Shown here piece after piece: positions 6,550 through 11,775 of a stretch of DNA of 11,775 nucleotides. Made by a program: the position numbers and the translations under genes. The number at the start of each line of letters is the position of its first letter. Position 1 is the first letter of the stretch. The DNA comes from Stenotrophomonas maltophilia (GTDB taxonomy: Bacteria; Pseudomonadota; Gammaproteobacteria; Xanthomonadales; Xanthomonadaceae), in contig DJBL01000155.1 in assembly GCA_002435595.1 (NCBI GenBank), forward strand, positions 1 to 11,775. The letters are read 5' to 3'. The notes under the pieces were generated by a model, which was given only the letters and a program-made list of their open reading frames with translations, had not been told where the DNA came from and did not search any database.

Positions 6550-7182
6550 TTACTTGATCTGCGCGCGTTTGCCCTGCCCCAGGGCATACACCTCGGGGGA
6601 GCGCTTGCGGGACGCCTCCGGCTTGCGGATCACCACCTTGTCGTACCGACGGCGCATCTCGCGCACGTAGTCGTCAAAGCCCACGCCCTGGAACAGCTTG
6701 ATCAGGAACGCGCCACCGGGCTTGAGATGGTTGTCGGCAAAATCCAACGCCAACTCCGCCAGGTGCATCATCCGCGGCTGGTCGACCGCGTCCATACCAC
6801 TTTTATTGGGGGCCATATCCGAGAGCACAAGGTCTACCGGCTGATCCCCCAGCATGGCCTCGAACTCCGATAGGACGGCTTGTTCCCTGAAGTCACCGTG
6901 AAGGAACTCCACGCCGGCCAGCGGCGGCATCTCCAGGATGTCCAGGGCCAGCACCCGGCCGGTGTCGCCGATCTGCCGCCGGACCTGCTGCGACCAGCCG
7001 CCCGGGGCGGCGCCCAGGTCGACCACCACCATGTGCGGCTTCAGCAGCCGGTCACGCTCAAGCAGCTCCTCCAGCTTGTAGGCCGCACGCGAGCGCATGC
7101 CCTCTGCCTGGGCCTTCTTCACGAAGGGGTCGGAAAAGTGTTCTTTCAACCAGCGTTGACTGCTCTTGCTGCGGGAAGCCAT
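6550..7182 (-). CDS. rlmE: 23S rRNA (uridine-2552 2'-O)-methyltransferase RlmE
   Basis: RlmE (FtsJ/RrmJ) methylates the ribose of U2552 in the A-loop of 23S rRNA late in 50S assembly. The 210-residue product is nearly identical in length to E. coli (209). The SAM-binding motif DLGAAPGGWSQ lies at 55-65 and the catalytic K-D-K-E tetrad is intact: K36, D122 in SDMAPN, K162 in IKLFQG and E197 in SPEVYA. The N-terminus is basic, as expected for rRNA contact. No strong Shine-Dalgarno sequence precedes the ATG. The gene heads the rlmE-ftsH unit and is divergent from yhbY with 65 bases between, a conserved arrangement. In E. coli this operon is heat-inducible; I could not find a convincing sigma-32 promoter here. 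Confidence 0.97.
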   Translation of the reverse strand: MASRSKSSQRWLKEHFSDPFVKKAQAEGMRSRAAYKLEELLERDRLLKPHMVVVDLGAAPGGWSQQVRRQIGDTGRVLALDILEMPPLAGVEFLHGDFREQAVLSEFEAMLGDQPVDLVLSDMAPNKSGMDAVDQPRMMHLAELALDFADNHLKPGGAFLIKLFQGVGFDDYVREMRRRYDKVVIRKPEASRKRSPEVYALGQGKRAQIK

Positions 7183-7208
7183 TGGTAATAGGGCCGGAAC
7201 GGGTGGTC

Positions 7209-7214
7209 ATGATA
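7209..7214 (-). promoter_or_regulatory. Possible -10 element for rlmE-ftsH
   Basis: Seen: TATCAT on the minus strand, five of six matches to TATAAT, 26 bases before the rlmE ATG, in the 65-base divergent gap with yhbY. No good -35 hexamer is seen at 15-18 bases. A short leader of roughly 20 bases would result. Weak candidate. Confidence 0.3.
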
Positions 7215-7247
7215 CCCTGATCGCCCCAGTTAACCGCTTGTTCCTGA

Positions 7248-7553
7248 ATGTCTATTGCCCTGACCTCTGCCCAGACCCGCTTCCTCCGCGGCCATGCCCA
7301 TGATCTGAAAGCCCTGCTGCAGATCGGTGGCAAGGGGGTCACGCCGGCCTTCCTGGCCGAACTCGAGGAGGTTCTGGAGCGCCACGAGCTGATCAAGGTG
7401 AAGGTCGCCGCCGAAGACCGTGACGCCCGCGACGCCATGATCGCCGAGCTGACCCAGGCCTCCGGCAGCGCGCTGGTGCAGCGCATCGGCCACGTGGCCG
7501 TGCTGTACCGCCCGAGCAAGGAACAGCGCCAGATCGTCCTGCCGCGCGGCTGA
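7248..7553 (+). CDS. yhbY: CRM-domain ribosome assembly RNA-binding protein YhbY
   Basis: YhbY is a single CRM-domain protein that associates with pre-50S ribosomal particles. The 101-residue product matches the E. coli length of about 97. It shows the CRM signature loop IGGKG at 26-30 (the GxxG-like RNA-binding loop), the preceding ARFLRGHAHDL-type helix and the C-terminal strand GHVAVLYR at 81-88. The ATG at 7248 is the natural start; the Shine-Dalgarno sequence is weak. It is divergent from rlmE, the same arrangement as in E. coli, which places two 50S maturation genes back to back. The Mth938-like gene follows after 14 bases and is probably cotranscribed. Confidence 0.95.
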   Translation: MSIALTSAQTRFLRGHAHDLKALLQIGGKGVTPAFLAELEEVLERHELIKVKVAAEDRDARDAMIAELTQASGSALVQRIGHVAVLYRPSKEQRQIVLPRG

Positions 7554-7567
7554 TCCCGGACCCTGAG

Positions 7568-7942
7568 ATGCAACTGAGCCACGAACTGCCCGACTACGCC
7601 TATGCGCTGCGCGCCGCCGATGGCCGCACGGCCAAGGTGAATGACCGCACCCTGGCCAGCAGCTTCGTGCTGACCCCGGACACGCTGATCGAGGCATGGC
7701 CGGTGGCCGACATCGCCGCGCTCACCCCGGAACACCTGCAGCCGGTGCTGGCGCTGAACCCGGCGCTGGTGGTGCTGGGCACCGGTGACACCCAGGTGTT
7801 TCCGCCGGCGGCGGTGATGGCCGCCTGCCTGACCCGCGGGATCGGCCTGGAAGTGATGAACAACCCGGCCGCCGCGCGCACCTTCAACATCCTGGCCGGC
7901 GAAGGCCGCAAGGTGGCGGCGGCGTTCATCCTGACCGGGTGA
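7568..7942 (+). CDS. Mth938-like domain protein (NDUFAF3/C3orf60 family)
   Basis: The 124-residue product has the hallmarks of the small Mth938-like family: a short N-terminal beta region with SSFVLTPDTLIEAWP at about 31-45, a central LVVLGTGDTQ at about 67-76, and GIGLEVMNN then AAARTFNILAGEGRKVAAAFI toward the C-terminus. The bacterial members have no settled biochemical role. The eukaryotic relative NDUFAF3 is a mitochondrial complex I assembly factor, and that cannot be carried over by similarity alone. The gene starts 14 bases after yhbY with GGA nine bases before the ATG, and ends 21 bases before a strong terminator, so yhbY and this gene look like one two-gene transcript. Confidence 0.85.
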   Translation: MQLSHELPDYAYALRAADGRTAKVNDRTLASSFVLTPDTLIEAWPVADIAALTPEHLQPVLALNPALVVLGTGDTQVFPPAAVMAACLTRGIGLEVMNNPAAARTFNILAGEGRKVAAAFILTG

Positions 7943-7963
7943 AATCAGCGATTTCTGTTCAGG

Positions 7964-7989
7964 AAAGGCCGCCATTGGCGGCCTTTTTT
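7964..7989 (+). terminator. Rho-independent terminator of yhbY and the Mth938-like gene
   Basis: Seen: a perfect 10-bp stem (AAAGGCCGCC with GGCGGCCTTT) around an ATT loop, running directly into six T residues. Stem, small loop and T-tract are all textbook. It lies 21 bases after the stop of the Mth938-like gene. Confidence 0.93.
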
Positions 7990-8024
7990 GTGCCCGTGCG
8001 CGCGCCGATGGCGGACCGGGCGAC

Positions 8025-8049
8025 GGAGAGCCGACCGTGGGTCGGCTGC
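8025..8049 (+). repeat. Degenerate GTAG-type REP palindrome
   Basis: Seen: this 25-base element matches the REP arm at 11644-11668 at 22 of 25 positions. It has an 8-bp stem (AGCCGACC/GGTCGGCT) around a three-base loop, with the head tetranucleotide changed from GTAG to GGAG. It sits in the convergent gap, five bases past the stop of the NlpD-like gene, where the hairpin could also help end or stabilise the transcript from the minus strand. Confidence 0.7.
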
Positions 8050-8054
8050 GTCGG

Positions 8055-8837
8055 TTACCGCGGCGGCAGGTACAGCAGCGGGTCGACCGGCTTGCCGTTG
8101 TAGCGGATCTCGAAGTGGAGCATGTCGCGGGTGGTCCCGGTACGGCCCATCTCGGCGATCTGCTCGCCCGCCTTCACGCTCTGGCCTTCATTGACCAGGC
8201 GCTTGCGGTTGTGGCCGTAGGCCGACAGCCACTGGTCGCTGTGCTTGATGATGATCAGCTCGCCGAACCCGACCAGGCCGGCGCCGGAGTACACCACCAC
8301 GCCCGGGGCCGTGGCCCGCACCGGCTGCCCGCTGCTGCCGGCGATGTCCACGCCCTGCTTGGTGACATCGGCGCCGACGAACCTGCCCACCAGCGCGCCA
8401 TCGGCCGGCCAGCGCCAGCTGATGTTGCTCTTGATCGCGGTGGTCGGCGACGGGGTCGGTGCCGGGGTGGGCGTGGCCGTGCCCGGGCGCGGGGCGGTGA
8501 CCACGGTAGTCGGTGCCCGGCCCGGCGTGGCACCGCCCGGATACAGCTTCAGCGTCTGCCCGGGATAGATCGTGTACGGCTCGGCCAGGCCATTCCAGGC
8601 GGCCAGGTCGCGCGGGGTGATGTTGTGGATGCGCGCGAGCGCATACAGCGTGTCGCCCCGGCGGACCACCGCGGTCTGGCCCGGCTTGGCCACCGACGTC
8701 TGCGGCGTGGTGTGCACGCTCCCACTCCGGCCCGGGGTCGGCTTCACCACGGTCGCGGTCCCGCACGAGCCCAGCGTGGCCACCACCAGCACCAGCGCGC
8801 CAGCACGCAGCCCCCTGCTCAAACGATCAGCACTCAT
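8055..8837 (-). CDS. nlpD: NlpD-like LysM/LytM (M23) lipoprotein, probable amidase activator
   Basis: NlpD in E. coli activates the septal amidase AmiC. The 260-residue product starts with a lipoprotein signal peptide and a lipobox ending LGSC at 22-25 (C25 lipidated). One LysM peptidoglycan-binding domain follows at about 56-98, then a proline/threonine-rich linker (TPTPAPTPSP around 121-130), then an M23/LytM domain at about 146-257 ending in PLLYLPPR, much like NlpD. The zinc site is incomplete: the first His of HxGxD is K160 (KQGVD), while D164, H209 and H241 (LHFEI) remain. E. coli NlpD is degenerate at the same position, so a non-enzymatic activator is likely. It is shorter than E. coli NlpD (379). 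The start overlaps the yqaA stop by four bases (ATGA). No rpoS follows it. Confidence 0.88.
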   Translation of the reverse strand: MSADRLSRGLRAGALVLVVATLGSCGTATVVKPTPGRSGSVHTTPQTSVAKPGQTAVVRRGDTLYALARIHNITPRDLAAWNGLAEPYTIYPGQTLKLYPGGATPGRAPTTVVTAPRPGTATPTPAPTPSPTTAIKSNISWRWPADGALVGRFVGADVTKQGVDIAGSSGQPVRATAPGVVVYSGAGLVGFGELIIIKHSDQWLSAYGHNRKRLVNEGQSVKAGEQIAEMGRTGTTRDMLHFEIRYNGKPVDPLLYLPPR

Positions 8838-9448
8838 GCGAACTTCGACCTCCAGACTAGCCAGGCGACCAGCGCCACGACCAGTACGGTCGCGATCCAG
8901 CCCAGCGGTTCAATCCAACGCCGCAGCGCTGCTTCGGCGCGCGGACCCCCAATACGGATCACCGCCGCCAGCACGTATACGCGCTTGCCACGGCCAATCA
9001 ACATGCTCAGGAAATACTGCGGCAGCGGCACCCCGACGATACCCGATGCCCAGGTGAAGACCTTCATTGGAATGGGCATGAAGCCGCCCAGCACCAGGAA
9101 GGTGAACACCGCCCACGGCGATTCGGCCATCTTGGCCTGCACCACCGCGATGCCGCCCTCGATGCTGGACAGCATGCCCAGCGCGGCGAAGACCGGCTTG
9201 AGCGCTTCGAACGCGTAATGGCCCAGGGCGTAACCGACCAGCGCACCGGCCATCGAACCGGCCAGGCTCAGCGTCGCAAACCACCAGCCGCGCTTGGGCT
9301 GGGCCACGCACATCGGCGCCAGCATCACCTCGGGCATCACCGGGAAGATGATCGCCTCGATGAAGCTCAACACGGTCAAATAGGTCGGCGCGCGCTCATG
9401 CGCGGCCCATTTCATCGCCCGCTCGTACAGCGGACCAAAGATCTTCAT
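8834..9448 (-). CDS. YqaA-type DedA/VTT-family inner-membrane protein
   Basis: The 204-residue product looks like a YqaA-subgroup member of the DedA/VTT membrane family. Some DedA members act in lipid-carrier transport and membrane homeostasis; the substrate of YqaA-type proteins is not established. Hydrophobic segments lie at about 23-38 (containing E31 and the PVMPE motif at 36-40), 55-78, 112-139 (LGGFMPIPMKVF) and 182-199, with the conserved basic GRGKRVYVL at 152-160. The ATG has AGGAG nine bases upstream, and the stop overlaps the NlpD-like start as ATGA. It sits 19 bases after pcm, so it is inserted between pcm and nlpD compared with E. coli, suggesting a role in envelope upkeep. Confidence 0.87.
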   Translation of the reverse strand: MKIFGPLYERAMKWAAHERAPTYLTVLSFIEAIIFPVMPEVMLAPMCVAQPKRGWWFATLSLAGSMAGALVGYALGHYAFEALKPVFAALGMLSSIEGGIAVVQAKMAESPWAVFTFLVLGGFMPIPMKVFTWASGIVGVPLPQYFLSMLIGRGKRVYVLAAVIRIGGPRAEAALRRWIEPLGWIATVLVVALVAWLVWRSKFA

Positions 9449-9467
9449 GACGCCACGCTCCTGTGAA

Positions 9468-10145
9468 TCAATCCAGCATGCCAGACAGCAGCGGCACGAA
9501 CGTGACCGGCGCCAGTACCTGCTGTTCGATGCTGCCGTCCTCGCGACGGGTCAACTGCACCAGCGATTGCGCGCCGGGCCCGCCGACCGGTGCGACCAGG
9601 CGGCCGCCCACGGCCAGCTGGTCGACCAGCGCATCAACCAGCGCCGGCGCCGCCGCGGTGACCACGATGGCATCGAACGGGCCGTGCTCGGCCCAGCCGA
9701 CCCGGCCGTCGTCGTGCTTGGTGCGGATGTTCATGCCCAGCGCGCGGAACCGCTTGCGCGCCTGGCGCAGCAGGTCGCCGATGCGCTCGACGGTGTACAC
9801 CTCCAGCCCGAGCGCACCGAGGATGGCCGCCTGGTAGCCCGAGCCGGTGCCGACCTCCAGCACCTTCTTCGGTGCGCACCGCAGCACCGCCTCGGTCATC
9901 CGCGCCACCACCCAGGGCTGGGAGATGGTCTGGCCGTGGCCGATCGGCAACGCAGTGTCTTCGTAGGCGCGCGAGGCCAGGGCCTCATCGATGAACAGGT
10001 GGCGCGGCACCACCCGGATTGCGTTGAGCGTGTCCTCGTCGACGATGCCGGCCTCGCGCAGGCGCTCGACCAGGCGGTCGCGCACGCGCTGGGACGTCAT
10101 GCCGATGCCGACCGCTTCCGGTTGCAGGCGCAGGCGCTGGCTCAT
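9468..10145 (-). CDS. pcm: Protein-L-isoaspartate O-methyltransferase
   Basis: Pcm methylates L-isoaspartyl residues in age-damaged proteins using SAM, starting their repair to aspartate. The 225-residue product is slightly longer than E. coli Pcm (208), mainly in the N-terminal extension. Visible are GMTSQRVRDRLV at 15-26, the substrate-binding HGQTISQP at 70-77 with S75, the SAM motif VLEVGTGSGYQ at 95-105, the acidic VYTVERI at 116-122 and VTAAAP at 162-167. The ATG overlaps the surE stop by four bases (ATGA), consistent with translational coupling. It keeps the classical surE-pcm partnership tied to survival in stationary phase. Confidence 0.97.
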   Translation of the reverse strand: MSQRLRLQPEAVGIGMTSQRVRDRLVERLREAGIVDEDTLNAIRVVPRHLFIDEALASRAYEDTALPIGHGQTISQPWVVARMTEAVLRCAPKKVLEVGTGSGYQAAILGALGLEVYTVERIGDLLRQARKRFRALGMNIRTKHDDGRVGWAEHGPFDAIVVTAAAPALVDALVDQLAVGGRLVAPVGGPGAQSLVQLTRREDGSIEQQVLAPVTFVPLLSGMLD

Positions 10146-10921
10146 GCCGGGCGGTCCAGCGCGGCCGTCAGGCCACCGACCCAGCTGGCCACTTTCTCCA
10201 GCGCCTGGTAGCGGGTGAGGTCGACCTGGATCGGGGTGATCGAGATGAAGCCGCTGCGCACCGCGTGGAAATCGGTACCGGGACCGGAATCCTGCTCGCG
10301 CCCGGCCGGCCCGATCCAGAACACCTCGTTGCCGCGCGGATCGCGCTGGGCAATGCAGCCTTCGGCACGATGGCGGTTGCCCAGGCGGGTGACCTCGAAG
10401 CCGCGGATCTCGCTCCAGGGCAGGTCGGGCACGTTGACGTTGAGGATGGTGTCGGCCGGCAGCGGATCGGCCTTGAGCCGGGTCACGATCTCCACCGCGG
10501 CGCGTGCGGCGCTCTCGAAGTTGCGCGGTTCGTGGTTGTGCGTGACCAGCGACATGGCCACTGCGGGCAGGCCCAGGAAACGCCCTTCCATCGCCGCCGA
10601 CACGGTGCCGGAGTAGATGACGTCATCGCCGAGGTTGGCCGCGTTGTTGATGCCCGACACCACGATGTCCGGCTCGTACTCGAGCACGCCGGTCAATGCC
10701 AGGTGCACGCAGTCGGTGGGGGTGCCGGCGACCGAACAGGTGTAGTGGTCGATGCGCTTGAGCCGGATCGGCAGGTCCAGGGTGAGCGAATTGCTGGCAC
10801 CGGAGCGGTCACGATCGGGCGCGAAGACCGTCACCTCATGACCTGCGTCACGCAATACCGAGGCAAGCATCTTGATGCCGGGCGCATCGACACCGTCGTC
10901 GTTGCTGACCAGAATCCGCAT
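10142..10921 (-). CDS. surE: 5'/3'-nucleotidase SurE
   Basis: SurE is a metal-dependent phosphatase acting on 5'- and 3'-nucleotides and, in E. coli, short polyphosphate. The 259-residue product (E. coli 253) begins MRILVSNDDGVDAPGI, with metal ligands D8 and D9, S40 in APDRDRSGAS and N92 in SGINNAANLGDD; VIYSGTVSAAMEG follows at 101-113. The ATG at 10921 is chosen because SurE proteins begin exactly here. A frame extending to 11020 adds an unrelated 33 residues. The Shine-Dalgarno sequence is weak, and a small 5-bp hairpin (CTTGA/TCAAG) lies 15-28 bases upstream. It heads the surE-pcm-yqaA-nlpD operon and is divergent from the Smr gene. Confidence 0.97.
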   Translation of the reverse strand: MRILVSNDDGVDAPGIKMLASVLRDAGHEVTVFAPDRDRSGASNSLTLDLPIRLKRIDHYTCSVAGTPTDCVHLALTGVLEYEPDIVVSGINNAANLGDDVIYSGTVSAAMEGRFLGLPAVAMSLVTHNHEPRNFESAARAAVEIVTRLKADPLPADTILNVNVPDLPWSEIRGFEVTRLGNRHRAEGCIAQRDPRGNEVFWIGPAGREQDSGPGTDFHAVRSGFISITPIQVDLTRYQALEKVASWVGGLTAALDRPA

Positions 10922-11107
10922 CTGCGATTTAACCGCTTGATTTTTCAAGACTTCGATTCCATCACTTTCCAGCGTTGGCGGGGCCGGCGCGTCCCCAGAT
11001 GGGGCGGGTCGACCGCGCAAGTGCGTCAGCTATTGTGCCGCAAGCGGGCAGATCGTCCTACCCCGGCGACGGTGGCAGCGGCCGTCCCCTGGCATTACGC
11101 TGTACGC

Positions 11108-11647
11108 ATGTCACATTCTGAAGACGAAGACCCCGCCGCCCTGTTCCGTTCGGCGATCGGCGAGGTCACTCCGCTGCGCAAACCGGCGCCGGCGCCGCCG
11201 GCCACGCCCAAGCCGAAGCCGCGCGCGCGGATGGCCGAACGTGACGAGCACGAGGCCCGCGGCGAGTTCGCCCGGCTGCTGCGCGACAGCACCCCGCTGG
11301 AGGCCGGCGATACCGCCAGTTACCGGCGCGACAACCTGCCGGCGCGGATGTTCCAGCGCCTCAAGCGCGGCCAGTATTCGGTGCAGGACGAACTGGACCT
11401 GCACGGCGCCACGGTGGTGCAGGCCGAAAACCTGCTGCGTCAGTTCCTGCTCGACGCACACGCGCACGAGCATGGCTGCGTGCGCATCATCCACGGCAAG
11501 GGCCTGCAGGCCGATGGTGGCGTGCCGGTGTTGAAGAACCTGGTCGACCGCCTGCTGCGCCAGCGCAACGATGTGCTGGCGTTCCACTCGGCCCCGGCCG
11601 GGCAAGGCGGCACCGGCGCGGTGCTGGTGCTGCTGAGCAACCGGTAG
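11108..11647 (+). CDS. Smr-domain protein (putative endonuclease, SmrA/SmrB-like)
   Basis: The 179-residue product has an acidic start, a Pro/Ala/Lys-rich low-complexity linker at about 23-42, then a C-terminal Smr domain from about residue 92: the catalytic DLHG motif at 97-100 (ELDLHG), HGKG at 129-132 and the closing strand GGTGAVLVLL at 167-176. Length and layout fit E. coli SmrA (187) and SmrB (183). Known: SmrB cleaves mRNA at collided ribosomes; whether this protein does the same or is the DNA-nicking SmrA type cannot be told here. No clear Shine-Dalgarno sequence precedes the ATG, which is chosen because the acidic MSHSEDEDPAALF start is typical and the frame upstream runs antisense through surE. 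The TAG stop lies within the GTAG head of a REP element. Confidence 0.92.
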   Translation: MSHSEDEDPAALFRSAIGEVTPLRKPAPAPPATPKPKPRARMAERDEHEARGEFARLLRDSTPLEAGDTASYRRDNLPARMFQRLKRGQYSVQDELDLHGATVVQAENLLRQFLLDAHAHEHGCVRIIHGKGLQADGGVPVLKNLVDRLLRQRNDVLAFHSAPAGQGGTGAVLVLLSNR

Positions 11648-11731
11648 CGCCGACCGTTGGTCGGCTGCATTCCGTTCGGATGCCGATACGCCACGCGCCG
11701 CGCGCAGCCGACCAACGGTCGGCGCTACCGG
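11641..11731. repeat. Inverted pair of GTAG-type REP palindromes
   Basis: Seen: two 28-base arms, 11641-11668 and 11704-11731, are perfect reverse complements separated by 35 bases. Each arm contains a GTAG-headed element running GTAGCGCCGACC, loop GTT, GGTCGGCTGC, itself a small palindrome. The two elements face each other, with the GTAG ends outermost. Known: GTAG-headed REPs (SMAG) are abundant in Stenotrophomonas maltophilia, often as inverted dimers, and such REPs are linked to RAYT (TnpA-REP) transposases. No such transposase lies in the window. Confidence 0.88.
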
Positions 11732-11775
11732 GGTGGCGGATCCGCCGCGGATCGGGGCGCGGATGGCGCGCGTAG

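Noticed and set aside
7183..7200. Possible sigma-32 (heat-shock) -10 box CCCTATTA upstream of rlmE
   Set aside because: It would put the transcription start at about the start codon, and no CTTGAA-like -35 lies at the required distance.
7058..7975. A 305-codon minus-strand frame opposite yhbY and the Mth938-like gene
   Set aside because: It runs through the terminator and both plus-strand genes, and has Arg/Gly/Gln-rich shadow composition.
8465..8545. Repetitive GC-rich stretch that could be read as a tandem repeat
   Set aside because: It is the Pro/Thr/Ala linker of the NlpD-like protein; the repetition is at the amino-acid composition level, without clean DNA units.
10922..11020. N-terminal extension of surE by 33 codons
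   Set aside because: SurE proteins begin at MRILxSNDDG, and the extension is low-complexity and not family-like.
11009..11036. Possible sigma-70 promoter for the Smr gene (TCGACC, 16 bases, TATTGT)
   Set aside because: Both hexamers match only four of six positions, which is too weak to call in a 186-base divergent gap.
10265..11107. Upstream extension of the Smr reading frame through surE
   Set aside because: The extension is antisense to surE and has shadow composition. The Smr family product starts at 11108.

Overview
The window is a GC-rich stretch of bacterial chromosome packed with housekeeping genes. It most resembles a Stenotrophomonas or close Xanthomonadaceae (Lysobacterales) genome. 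The reasons are the strong GC codon bias, which leaves long empty antisense reading frames, the gene order, and palindromic repeats beginning with GTAG like those described as SMAG/REP elements in Stenotrophomonas maltophilia. This assignment comes from reading alone; no database search was run.

Left block (about 29-7182, all minus strand; transcription runs from high to low coordinates): rlmE (23S rRNA 2'-O-methyltransferase), ftsH (membrane AAA+ protease), a strong hairpin terminator, a 62-residue membrane peptide, a small secreted protein of unknown function, folP (dihydropteroate synthase), miaA (tRNA isopentenyltransferase), hfq (RNA chaperone) and hflX (ribosome-splitting GTPase). In E. 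coli these belong to two separate clusters, rlmE-ftsH-folP-glmM and miaA-hfq-hflX. Here they are joined, glmM is absent from the junction, and two unrecognised small genes sit between ftsH and folP. The most interesting regulatory signal is an A-rich run of four ARN triplets just upstream of the hfq ribosome binding site, a plausible site for Hfq to bind its own message.

Middle (7248-7942, plus strand): yhbY (pre-50S-binding CRM-domain protein), divergent from rlmE, then a Mth938-like domain protein, closed by a textbook rho-independent terminator. A degenerate GTAG-type palindrome lies in the convergent gap that follows.

Right block (8055-10921, minus strand): surE, pcm, a YqaA-type DedA/VTT membrane protein and an NlpD-like LysM/LytM lipoprotein form a tight operon with two ATGA overlaps. 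The NlpD-like protein lacks the first zinc ligand of M23 peptidases, as E. coli NlpD does, which suggests an amidase activator. The rpoS gene that follows nlpD in many gammaproteobacteria is not here. Divergent from surE is an Smr-domain putative endonuclease gene (11108-11647). Its TAG stop is the GTAG signature of a 28-bp perfect inverted REP pair.

Taken together the genes serve ribosome maturation and rescue (rlmE, yhbY, hflX, Smr), RNA regulation (hfq, miaA), membrane and envelope quality control (ftsH, NlpD-like, YqaA), folate synthesis (folP) and protein or nucleotide repair (pcm, surE). I see no prophage, CRISPR array, insertion sequence, tRNA or rRNA, and no convincing new multi-gene system. 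The points of interest are regulatory elements, repeats and the two unknown genes.
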